The notes beneath the pieces were generated by a model. That model was given only the letters and a program-made list of their open reading frames with translations. It was not told the origin of the DNA and searched no databases. From the NCBI GenBank assembly GCA_003022905.1, contig PXSE01000093.1:1-8544 (forward strand): DNA of 8,544 nt. Direction: 5' to 3'. The DNA is from Halobacteriales archaeon QS_9_68_42 (GTDB taxonomy: Archaea > Halobacteriota > Halobacteria > Halobacteriales > Haloarculaceae). Each line of letters starts with the position of its first letter. Position 1 is the stretch's first letter. Below are positions 1-5,890 of the stretch, piece after piece. A program made the position numbers and the translations under genes.

Positions 1-1718
1 ACGCCGTCGACATCGAGACGCTCCACGAGGAGGGCGGCGAGGACGCGCTCACCGAGATCAGCGACGTCGGCGACGCCATCGCCTCGAAGACGGCGGAGTA
101 CCTCGAGACCGGCACCGTCGAGGAGCTGGAGGACCTTCGCGAGGAGATGCCCGTCGACATGGACGCGCTGACGGCCGTCGAGGGGGTCGGCCCGAAGACG
201 GTCGCCGCGCTGTACGAGGCGCTGGGCGTCGAGACGCTCGACGACCTCGAGGCGGCCGCCGAGGCCGGCGAGATACGCGACGTCGAGGGGTTCGGCCCGA
301 CGACCGAGGAGAACATCGCCGGGAACATCCCCTTCGCCCGGGAGTCCCGCAAGCGGAGCCTGCTCGGGGAGGCCCGGCCGGTCGCCGACCGGGCCGTCGC
401 GTTTCTCGAGTCCGTCGACGCCGTCGAAAGCGTCGAGACCGCCGGGTCCATCCGGCGGTGGCGCCCGACCATCGGCGACGTGGACATCCTGGCCGCCAGC
501 GACGACGACGAGGCCGTCATCGACGCCTTCGAGGGATGGGAGGGAGCCGACGATATCATCGAGGCCGGCACGAACAAGGCCAGCGTCCGCGCGGAGGGCC
601 TGCGGGTCGACCTCCGCGTCGTCGTCCCCGAGGAGTTCGGCGCCGCCCTCCAGTACTTCACCGGCAGCAAGGCCCACAACCTCACGTTCCGGAACCGGGC
701 CATCGAGCGGGACCTGAAGGTCAACGAATACGGCGTGTTCGACGTCTCCGAGTTGGGCTCGGACGGCCCGTCGGACTCGTCCGACGGCGTCTCCGAACTG
801 GATTCGGATAGCTCGTCGGACTCGTCCGATGGTGCCGCCGGGATGGAGAGCCCCGACGGAAGCCAGCGGGTCGGCGAGCGCGTTGCCGGCGAGACGGAGG
901 CCGGCATCTACGAGGCGCTCGACGTGGCGTGGGTGCCGCCGGAGATGCGGGAGGACCGCGGCGAGGTGGCCGCGGCCGCCGCCGGCGAGTTGCCCGACCT
1001 GCTTGAGGTCGACGACGTCCGCGGCGACCTCCACTGTCACACGGAGTGGTCCGACGGCGACCCGACAATCGCGGAGATAATCGCCGGCGCCGACGCGTTC
1101 GGCCACGAGTTCCTCGCCATCACCGACCACGCCACCGGCCCCGGGATGGTCGGCGGCGTCGGTCTGAGCGACGAGGAACTGCTGGAGCAGTGCGAGCAGA
1201 TACGCGAGGTCGCCGCCGACGCCGACATCGACGCCTTCGCGGGCGTCGAAGCCAACATCGACGCCGAGGGCGGAATCTCCGTCGGCGACGACGTGCTGGC
1301 GGAACTGGACGTAGTCGTCGCCTCGCCACACAGCGCGCTGGACGGCGACGGGACCGACCGCCTGATAGCGGCCATCGAACACCCCGAGGTCGACGTCATC
1401 GGCCACCCGACCGGCCGAATGTTGAACCGGCGCCCCGGCCACGACATCGACGTCGAGCGGGTCGCCGAGGCCGCCGCCGACCACGGGGTCGCCCTCGAAA
1501 TAAACGCCAACCCCAACCGGCTCGACCTCCGTTCGAGCTACGTGAAGGTTGCACTCGAGGCCGGCGCGACCATCAGCGTCAACACCGACGCCCACCACCC
1601 CGGGTCCTTCGAGTACGTTCGCTACGGCGTCCACACCGCCCGCCGGGGCTGGTGTGAACCGGAAGACGTGCTCAACTGCTGGGACGCCGACGGCGTCCGG
1701 CAGTTCCTGGGGTTGTGA
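1..1718 (+). CDS. polX: DNA polymerase/3'-5' exonuclease PolX, 5' partial
   Basis: Family X DNA polymerase fused to a PHP phosphoesterase/exonuclease domain, expected to act in gap-filling DNA repair. The reading frame (first full codon at position 3) is open from the window edge, so the true start lies upstream. The first ATG in frame (147) is internal: the residues before it already read as helix-hairpin-helix sequence (ISDVGDAIASK), and a second such motif, VEGVGPKTVAALY, follows. Counting from ATG 147, the polymerase motif is GSIRRW (about 100-105) with the metal-binding aspartates of GDVD (111, 113) and VDLR (155), then the YFTGSKAHN nucleotide-binding motif (170-178). After a Ser/Asp-rich linker (about 201-245) comes the PHP domain with DLHCHTEWSDG (294-304), ITDHA, GVEAN, ASPHSAL, GHPTGR, ALEINANPNR and NTDAHH. 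All polymerase and PHP metal ligands I can recognise are present, so both activities look intact. Roughly 50 N-terminal residues appear to be missing compared with full-length PolX (about 570 aa). Confidence 0.95.
   Translation, partial: AVDIETLHEEGGEDALTEISDVGDAIASKTAEYLETGTVEELEDLREEMPVDMDALTAVEGVGPKTVAALYEALGVETLDDLEAAAEAGEIRDVEGFGPTTEENIAGNIPFARESRKRSLLGEARPVADRAVAFLESVDAVESVETAGSIRRWRPTIGDVDILAASDDDEAVIDAFEGWEGADDIIEAGTNKASVRAEGLRVDLRVVVPEEFGAALQYFTGSKAHNLTFRNRAIERDLKVNEYGVFDVSELGSDGPSDSSDGVSELDSDSSSDSSDGAAGMESPDGSQRVGERVAGETEAGIYEALDVAWVPPEMREDRGEVAAAAAGELPDLLEVDDVRGDLHCHTEWSDGDPTIAEIIAGADAFGHEFLAITDHATGPGMVGGVGLSDEELLEQCEQIREVAADADIDAFAGVEANIDAEGGISVGDDVLAELDVVVASPHSALDGDGTDRLIAAIEHPEVDVIGHPTGRMLNRRPGHDIDVERVAEAAADHGVALEINANPNRLDLRSSYVKVALEAGATISVNTDAHHPGSFEYVRYGVHTARRGWCEPEDVLNCWDADGVRQFLGL
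747..836 (+). repeat. In-frame 45-bp tandem duplication in the PolX linker
   Basis: Two adjacent 45-bp units (747-791 and 792-836) encode SELGSDGPSDSSDGV and SELDSDSSSDSSDGA. They share near-identical blocks such as CGTCGGACTCGTCCGA (769-784 and 814-829), exactly 45 bases apart. The repeat lies between the polymerase motifs and the PHP domain, where an acidic flexible linker is tolerated. It is a recent in-frame expansion of a disordered segment and does not touch catalytic residues. Confidence 0.8.
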
Positions 1719-1804
1719 CGTGATGTGGACGAACTGGCCGGCCGGCCGCTTCACCCTGGCGGACCGAGGGCTTCCGGAACATTGGCCGGACCGTGTTCGA
1801 GGCG

Positions 1805-2284
1805 ATGACGACTGACGAGCGCGACCGTCGGGTTCGCCCCGAGACGGACCGGTTACTGCTGGACGTCATGCTCGGGAAACTCGCCGTCTACCTCCGGACC
1901 TGCGGCTACGACGCGGCCTACGCCGGCGACCGGGACCTCGAAGCCGACGCGCGAATCCGCGAGGCGGCCGCCTCGGAGGGCCGATTGTTGCTCACCCGCG
2001 ACCGGCAACTGGCGGCGGCGGCGGCCGACGACGCGTTGCTCCTGACCGCCCGCGAGGTAGAGGACCAGCTGGCGGAGCTGCGCGAGGCGGGCGTCCGGTT
2101 GACCATCGCCGACGAGCCGGTCCGGTGTGGCCGCTGCAACGGCCGGCTGGAGGCGGTCGACAACAGCGAGACGCCCGGCTACGCGCCGGACCCGGCGGCG
2201 ACGAACTGCTGGCGGTGTCGCGACTGCGGGCAGGTGTTCTGGAAGGGCAGCCACTACGAGCGGATGGCGGCGAAACTCGACTAA
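1805..2284 (+). CDS. Mut7-C RNase domain-containing protein
   Basis: A 159-aa protein of the Mut7-C family, a PIN-like nuclease fold found alone in many archaea. It is expected to be a cytoplasmic RNase; its substrate is not known to me. The N-terminal part has the family opening RLLLDVMLGKLAVYLR (Asp20 a likely metal ligand), the GDRDLEAD segment (Asp42, Asp44) and LLLTRDRQLA (Asp66). The C-terminal third is a zinc ribbon: CGRC (Cys108, Cys111) and CWRCRDC (Cys135, Cys138, Cys141), ending in QVFWKGSHYERM. The frame also has a GTG at 1793, but the ATG at 1805 is preferred because the extra residues (MFEA) are not family-like and the family begins close to the RLLLD motif. It follows polX by 86 bases on the same strand and could be cotranscribed. 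Its TAA overlaps the stop codon of the convergent gene on the other strand. Confidence 0.88.
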   Translation: MTTDERDRRVRPETDRLLLDVMLGKLAVYLRTCGYDAAYAGDRDLEADARIREAAASEGRLLLTRDRQLAAAAADDALLLTAREVEDQLAELREAGVRLTIADEPVRCGRCNGRLEAVDNSETPGYAPDPAATNCWRCRDCGQVFWKGSHYERMAAKLD

Positions 2285-3007
2285 CGGCCGGTGTTCGGCG
2301 TCCACTCCTCGCAGGCGTCCATGTCGTCCATCAGCTCGCCGTGGTAGCCGCAGTACGGCTCGATGTCGCCGTCGGTGCGGACGCGAGCGGTTCGTTGCCG
2401 GGGACTCGCGGTTGGTCTGGGTGTCGACGTCGCCGTCCGGCGTGCCGCCCAGCACGCCGATGCCGCCGAGTGTGCCCCTGAGCCGGTCGTTGGACACCTC
2501 GACGATGCGGGTCTCGCCGTCCTTCGTGATTTCGAGTTTGACAGTGCCGCCCGGGTCGTTGCGGGTCTTGAAGTTGGCGACGGCGGCGAACAGACACCAC
2601 GTTGTCACCAGCGTCCCGAGGAAGTACACCGATGCGACCACGAGCGTCATCGAGGTGTCCCCGGAGCCGCCCACCCAGTCGACGGGGTAGGCGCCGTTGA
2701 ACAAGTAGACGCCGACGAGGCTGACGGCGGCACCGGCGTAGGCGGCGCCCCGGACGGTCCGCGAGGCCCGCGGCAGGACGGCCATGGTTCCCAGGAACAT
2801 CGCCGGTAGCCCGACGCCACCGAGGACGCCGGCGACCCGGCGGGACGCGAACAAGTTTAGCCCGAACCGGCTGCCCACACCGGTAGCTGCCGTGACGATG
2901 CCTCCAACGAGTAGGACCGCGCCGACCCCGAACAGCGCGACGCCGGCGTACAGCCGCCGGAGGCCGGCCCCGTCGCCTCCCTCGTAGACCTCCGTGAGGC
3001 TAGCCAT
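2281..3007 (-). pseudogene. Haloarchaeal 4-TM membrane protein with Cys-containing C-terminus (DUF7139-like), frameshifted
   Basis: The reading frame from ATG 3007 (MASLTEVYEGGDG) gives four likely membrane helices (about residues 12-38, 54-75, 80-105 and 112-140), then a conserved-looking VANFKTRNDPGGTVKLEI segment and GVLGGTPDGDVDTQTN. After about position 2410 this frame turns into Arg/His-rich sequence that runs antisense into the Mut7-C gene as far as 1853. The proper C-terminus lies in another frame: VRTDGDIEPYCGYHGELM from 2382 and then DDMDACEEWTPNTGR, with TAG at 2281-2283. A net +1 shift (one extra base or two missing) between about 2383 and 2410 is needed to join them. From memory the family carries a CGNC-like pair just before the VRTD motif. 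That pair is absent, so a small deletion as well as a frameshift is possible. The joined product would be about 241 aa. The name DUF7139 is recalled, not searched. Function unknown. It may be a real lesion or a sequencing error. Confidence 0.62.
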
Positions 3008-3028
3008 ACCGTCGTTTCCATCTCGACA

Positions 3029-3040
3029 CACAAAACACTA
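3029..3040 (-). promoter_or_regulatory. Possible TATA element of the minus-strand membrane gene
   Basis: On the coding strand GTGTTTTGTG places a T-run (3032-3035) 25-28 bases before the ATG at 3007. This is the spacing expected for a leaderless haloarchaeal transcript, and no Shine-Dalgarno sequence precedes the start. Weak sequence match, so inferred. Confidence 0.3.
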
Positions 3041-3120
3041 CGTCAGACGCACGCATGACGCCTCTCGCCGTGGATTCCGGCCGGAGCCGCCGGCGGCCGG
3101 GCCGAGAGCCGGCGACGGCG

Positions 3121-3867
3121 CTACCCCAACGGCTCCCGTATCGCCCGTTCGGCCGCTGTCAGCGCCGCCTCGGGGTCGAACGCCTCGGCGATAGCGTCCA
3201 GTTCCGCCTCGTCGGCGTCGGCCAGCGAGCGAGCGTGGTCGGTCACGTTCGGCAGCGCGCGGACGACGTTGTCGACGATGGGGACCGACGCCGTCTGCGC
3301 CGACCGCGACAGCGGGTTCAGGTCGACGACCAGTTCGGTCGTGCCCATCTCGGCGAGTGCCTCCGCGCGGTCGCCGTCCTCCAGCGGGACGAGCACCACG
3401 TCGGCACTTCCGATGCCGTCGGCGTCGACCTTCGCCCGCTCGTGGTCGAGACCCGGGATGCGGCCGTCGGCCTCCGGGCCGAGCACCTCCTCGGCGCCAT
3501 GCTCGCGCATGCGGGCGGCGACGCGCTCCATCCGTGCCTCGGTGCGGTTGAACAGGTTGACCTCGATGTCCGCGTCGGTAGCCTTGGCGAGTTCGACGGT
3601 TTCTTCGGGCGCCAGCGCGGCCACGTTGCCGTTGACCGACAGTACCGCGTGGTCGGCCCGCAGGAGGTGGGCCGCGGCCGCCCGTGCGGCGTCGTCAGCG
3701 CTCGGGATGGTCTGCTCGCCGAGCAGGTAGTCGTAGGCCTCGCCGCGGCCCTGGGCGATGAGGCCCTGCTTCGAGGTAATGCCCTTCTCGACGCCCGCCT
3801 CGATGCGGTGTCGCGTCAGGAGCGACTCGTAGCGGGGATGCGATTCCGGCACGTCCGGCCCGGTCAT
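3121..3867 (-). CDS. 4-phosphopantoate--beta-alanine ligase (archaeal phosphopantothenate synthetase)
   Basis: A 248-aa cytoplasmic enzyme of archaeal CoA synthesis. It joins 4-phosphopantoate to beta-alanine with ATP, giving 4-phosphopantothenate (EC 6.3.2.36). The family pattern is visible throughout: HPRYESLLTRHRIEAGVEKG near the N-terminus, ITSKQGLIAQGRGEAYDYLL (30-49), the SVNGNVAAL loop (77-85), NLFNRTEARMERV (104-116), the acidic VVLVPLEDGDRAEAL segment and DLNPLSRSAQTASVPIVDN (182-200). Length and both ends agree with the family, so the gene looks complete and intact. ATG 3867 is chosen because the conserved block starts a few residues later. A GGAGGT sequence sits directly against this ATG, too close to work as a normal ribosome binding site. 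The gene for the preceding pathway step, pantoate kinase, lies about 0.8 kb upstream on the same strand. Confidence 0.93.
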   Translation of the reverse strand: MTGPDVPESHPRYESLLTRHRIEAGVEKGITSKQGLIAQGRGEAYDYLLGEQTIPSADDAARAAAAHLLRADHAVLSVNGNVAALAPEETVELAKATDADIEVNLFNRTEARMERVAARMREHGAEEVLGPEADGRIPGLDHERAKVDADGIGSADVVLVPLEDGDRAEALAEMGTTELVVDLNPLSRSAQTASVPIVDNVVRALPNVTDHARSLADADEAELDAIAEAFDPEAALTAAERAIREPLG

Positions 3868-3888
3868 ACCTCCTGGTGGGCGACGGCG

Positions 3889-3898
3889 GGGCAAAAGA
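3889..3898 (-). promoter_or_regulatory. Possible TATA element of the phosphopantothenate synthetase gene
   Basis: The coding strand reads GGTCTTTTGC, with the T-run (3893-3896) 26-29 bases before ATG 3867. This is the spacing expected for transcription starting at or next to the start codon. It suggests an own promoter inside the 95-base gap after the upstream membrane gene. Inferred from position and composition only. Confidence 0.35.
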
Positions 3899-3962
3899 CC
3901 CGCGCTCTCGGGACGGGGCACGAACGGCTGTCGGCGCGGTACGAAGCCGCTTTGCCCCGGAG

Positions 3963-4477
3963 CTATATGCCTCCGAATAGCAACAGTGCGACGGGGCCGG
4001 CGGGAAGCAGGAACAGTCCGAGGACGACCGTTCCGAGGACCGTTCTGGTTTCGAGGTCCCCGGCCGGGACGTCGTGGCGCCACAGCTGGAGGCCGACGAA
4101 GGTCGCGGCGACGAGCGCGCTGCCGGCGACCATCAGCACCGGCTGCAGGGCGGTCGGCAGGGTCGACGACCCGCTGTCGGCGGCGAAGCTCGCGCCGACC
4201 CCGATGGCCCCGACCGCGCCCGCCGCCAGCACGTAGACGATTCCGGCGGCGACCTCGCGTACAAAAGCGGCAGCGTCGCGACCGAGACGACGACCGCGTA
4301 TGGGGCCGCCGACGTGACGCCGAGGATCAGCACCGCCGCGGCGATGGCGTACGTTCTCGGCGTCAAGTCGAGCACGAGCGGCGGGACGACCACGGCGGCG
4401 GTCACCACGACGGCGAGGATACAGATTGGGACCGAGTGGGGCCGGAACCGCTCGAGGACGGAGGGCGTCGTCGACAT
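3963..4477 (-). pseudogene. Five-helix membrane protein of unknown function, single frameshift
   Basis: I do not recognise the family. From ATG 4477 (MSTTPSVLERFRPHSV) the frame encodes two hydrophobic helices (about residues 19-38 and 44-70), then derails into Ser/Arg-rich sequence. A second frame, one base back, encodes three further helices (starting AGIVYVLAAGAVGAIG, then PVLMVAGSALVAATFVGLQL, then TVLGTVVLGLFLLPAGPVAL) and ends FGGI with TAG at 3963-3965. The frames join cleanly at a run of four T on the coding strand (4262-4265): one additional T would give ATLPLFVREVAAGIVY and a 171-aa protein. Upstream, the second frame is only Arg/Pro-rich shadow, so the two pieces are one broken gene. 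It lies between the genes for two consecutive CoA-synthesis enzymes on the same strand, which is the only hint of its role. A sequencing error at the T-run is as likely as a true mutation. Confidence 0.65.
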
Positions 4478-4498
4478 GGGCGCTGGTTTCCAACGATC

Positions 4499-4508
4499 CG
4501 AGTAAGTG
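4499..4508 (-). promoter_or_regulatory. Weak TATA-like element before the frameshifted membrane gene
   Basis: ACTTACTC on the coding strand puts TTA (4503-4505) 26-28 bases before ATG 4477, a position matching leaderless promoters. The rest of the 191-base gap up to the pantoate kinase stop shows no clear structure. Confidence 0.22.
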
Positions 4509-4668
4509 TCTTCCGGTGGAGAGCGGCCGTCCGCGAGCCATCCGCAGTAGCCGTCGGCAACGGCCTCGGCGACCCCGGCGTCGGAGACGGATTGCTGGAA
4601 CCGGAAGCCGAGGTGGGGGCGTCCCGTCGGCGGTGGCGGTCCCGAAAGAACCCCGGGCAGGCGGTCCG

Positions 4669-5487
4669 CTACTGCAGGTGGGCGCCGGCCACAGAGATGT
4701 CGCACCGCTCGGCGTCGTAGCCGGCGTCCGACAGCCCGGAGCCGAGCGCGAACACCGTCTCGCCGAGCATCACCATCGACGCCTCGCCGCCGGCCTCGGC
4801 GACGTCCCGGATGGCTTCCCGGAGGCGCGGCGTCAGTAACTCCGCCTCGCGGGCGAACGTCCGGGAGGCGTGCATGAACGACTCCAGGGTGGGTTCGGCT
4901 ACCAGCGCCGACAGCGCCTGCCGGCCGGCCTCGGTCAGCTCCGTCGTGTCGCCCGACAGCACCTTCTCGGTCGATAGCTCCCCGAAGGTGACGTACTCGA
5001 CTTCGCGGCGGGCGGGGAGGCCGTCCATCGCGCCGTGGGCGGGCGCCCCCGGTTCCAGTCGAACGGGAAAGCCGCCGCGGGCCTGCGCCACCACGTCGCC
5101 CAGCCCGGTGCCGGCCTGGACCTCCGCGCCGTGGGCGATGGTGACCAGTTCGTTTTCCGAGAGGCCGCGGTCGAAGACGGCGTTGGCGGTCAGCGCCGTC
5201 CCGAGGGCGGCGGCACCGGAAACCCCGAACCCCGCCCCCAGCGGCAGGTCCGTCTCCACGACGACCCGGGCGGTCGACCGCAGGGCGCTCAGCACCCGGT
5301 CGACGGCCTCGACCTCGCAGTCCTCGCCGTTGCACTCGACGCCGTCGCCGGGTTCGAGCCGGACGGTCACGCCGTCAGCCAGCGCGATGCCGGCGCCGCG
5401 GGACCCCGCCTTCGTCGGGTCGTCGTCGTCGTGGGCGCTGAAAAAGCCCGTCACGTGGCCCGGAACGAACGCTACGGCCTCGCTCAT
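4669..5487 (-). CDS. Pantoate kinase (archaeal GHMP kinase)
   Basis: A 272-aa cytoplasmic GHMP-superfamily kinase that phosphorylates pantoate with ATP to 4-phosphopantoate (EC 2.7.1.169), the archaeal branch point of CoA synthesis. The N-terminus AVAFVPGHVTGFFSAHD is the usual opening of archaeal pantoate kinases. The ATP-binding GHMP loop is LPLGAGFGVSGAAALGTA (81-98). GTGLGDVVAQARGGFPVR (126-143) is the family's second conserved block, and the C-terminal region carries GGEASMVMLGETVFAL, resembling the GHMP C-terminal motif. Nothing appears missing and the length is normal. The ATG at 5487 is supported by the motif beginning a few residues later and by a TATA-like element about 28 bases upstream. 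The gene heads a set of four minus-strand genes that includes the next pathway enzyme. A 208-bp MITE-like element lies 48 bases upstream of its start. Confidence 0.93.
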   Translation of the reverse strand: MSEAVAFVPGHVTGFFSAHDDDDPTKAGSRGAGIALADGVTVRLEPGDGVECNGEDCEVEAVDRVLSALRSTARVVVETDLPLGAGFGVSGAAALGTALTANAVFDRGLSENELVTIAHGAEVQAGTGLGDVVAQARGGFPVRLEPGAPAHGAMDGLPARREVEYVTFGELSTEKVLSGDTTELTEAGRQALSALVAEPTLESFMHASRTFAREAELLTPRLREAIRDVAEAGGEASMVMLGETVFALGSGLSDAGYDAERCDISVAGAHLQ

Positions 5488-5500
5488 GCCACCGCGTCGG

Positions 5501-5528
5501 GGGGCCGCCGGGTTAAGCGTTGCCTGAC
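5501..5528 (-). promoter_or_regulatory. Pantoate kinase promoter region; copy 1 of a direct repeat
   Basis: On the coding strand GTCAGGCAACGCTTAACC places GCTTAACC (5511-5518) about 24-31 bases before ATG 5487. This is the right place for a TATA box of a leaderless transcript. The same segment recurs at 5788-5816. The MITE target duplication begins at the outer edge of this segment (5528), so the element inserted just behind the promoter. The TATA call is inferred; the repeat is directly visible. Confidence 0.42.
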
Positions 5529-5535
5529 CCTGTGA

Positions 5536-5743
5536 GGCGGTGTTCAGATAGTGGATTAGGAGTTCAGAAAGCCCTCGGCGCTCTCGACTCCCGGGACTCG
5601 CTGTGCTCCTCGGTCGCGTTGCTCCCTGCGGTGCTTGCGTCGTCCGGGGTCGCCGAGAGCGCCTCGCCCTTTCAGTCCGCCAGGCGTCAGTTGATTGGCC
5701 AGCAGAAACTGGCTCGCCGGTTAGTGCTTATCTGAACACTACC
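5536..5743. mobile_element. 208-bp MITE-like non-autonomous element
   Basis: The termini are inverted repeats: GGCGGTGTTCAGATA (5536-5550) and the reverse complement of GGTAGTGTTCAGATA (5729-5743), matching at 13 of 15 positions. The element is bordered by the perfect duplication CCCTGTGA. Inside is a second, larger imperfect inverted repeat with arms at 5567-5586 and 5654-5673 (16 of 20 positions match). It would fold into a long hairpin with further partial pairing toward the loop. No open frame in it looks like a transposase, so mobility would need one supplied in trans. The 8-bp duplication and ends beginning GG would fit an IS1595-type (ISH4-like) transposase, or another family with 8-bp duplications such as ISH1. 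That assignment is an inference. The element lies between the pantoate kinase promoter and the antiporter operon and breaks no gene. Confidence 0.75.
5567..5673. repeat. Imperfect inverted repeat (hairpin) inside the MITE
   Basis: Left arm GAAAGCCCTCGGCGCTCTCG (5567-5586) pairs with CGAGAGCGCCTCGCCCTTTC (5654-5673); 16 of 20 positions match, with 67 bases between the arms. Inner flanks (CGACTCCCGGGACTCGC against GCGTCGTCCGGGGTCG) extend the partial pairing. As RNA or single-stranded DNA it would be a strong stem-loop. This resembles GC-rich intergenic repeats I recall from haloarchaeal genomes, but I could not search for copies. Confidence 0.7.
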
Positions 5744-5787
5744 CCCTGTGACGGGGTCCGGCGCGGTGCCACGACGTCGCCCGCATC

Positions 5788-5816
5788 GGGGCCGCCGGGG
5801 TTAAGCGTTGCCTGAC
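5788..5816 (-). repeat. Copy 2 of the promoter-like direct repeat
   Basis: This segment repeats 5501-5528 with one extra G. The 18-base block GGTTAAGCGTTGCCTGAC is identical at 5511-5528 and 5799-5816, and looser similarity continues on the 5' side (GCCAC..CGTCG). Subtracting the 216 bases added by the MITE and its target duplication, the two copies were originally offset by 72 bases, which suggests a short tandem duplication of the pantoate kinase promoter region. No start codon sits at the matching distance on the minus strand, so this copy may be non-functional or may drive a longer transcript. Confidence 0.6.
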
Positions 5817-5867
5817 GGGGGCGCCGGGCGCTCTGCGGTCCGGCGTCCGCCCGCCCCCCGCCGGCCC

Positions 5868-5890
5868 GAAGAACAACCGTTTTGTTGCGC
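5868..5890 (+). promoter_or_regulatory. Candidate promoter region of the mnh operon
   Basis: An island of lower GC (GAAGAACAACCGTTTTGTTG) in an otherwise very GC-rich gap, ending about 34 bases before the mnhE GTG. A TTTT at 5880-5883 could serve as TATA, giving a transcript with a roughly 10-base leader. It also contains a short CAAC...GTTG inverted repeat. The assignment rests on composition and position only. Confidence 0.27.

Larger units (their letters stand above)
5528..5751. repeat. 8-bp target-site duplication flanking the MITE
   Basis: CCCTGTGA occurs at 5528-5535 and again at 5744-5751, immediately outside the two ends of the inverted-repeat element. Removing one copy together with the 208-bp element gives a plausible empty site reading CCTGACCCTGTGACGGGG. 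A perfect 8-bp duplication is evidence that the element moved in by transposition. Confidence 0.8.

Noticed and set aside
1736..1747. GGCCGGCCGGCC palindrome
   Set aside because: Simple repeat of GGCC, expected by chance at this GC content; no second site or spacing that suggests an operator.
1724..1815. 30-codon ORF (MWTNWPAGRFTLADRG...) between polX and the Mut7-C gene
   Set aside because: No ribosome binding site, overlaps the next gene's start, and its composition looks random.
3055..4236. 393-codon open frame on the plus strand opposite phosphopantothenate synthetase
   Set aside because: Arg/Gly-rich shadow antisense to a clear, conserved enzyme; no domain recognisable.
4262..4265. Programmed -1 frameshifting in the membrane gene
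   Set aside because: The zero-frame reading (CCG CTT TTG) does not form the classical slippery heptamer, and no other support is visible; an indel is simpler.
4478..4668. Possible N-terminal extension of the membrane gene or a small acidic protein in the gap
   Set aside because: The frame upstream of ATG 4477 is open and partly acidic (SDAGVAEAVADGYCGWLADG), but no ATG or GTG lies in it within the gap, and a TATA-like element sits about 27 bases before 4477.
4133..5335. 400-codon open frame on the minus strand
   Set aside because: Its first two thirds run in another frame of pantoate kinase and are Arg/Gly/Pro-rich, the usual shadow in GC-rich DNA. Only its end from ATG 4477 is real, as the first half of the frameshifted membrane gene.
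5520..5815. Short ORFs across the MITE-like element
   Set aside because: They cross element boundaries or the hairpin and resemble no transposase; the inverted-repeat structure explains the region better.
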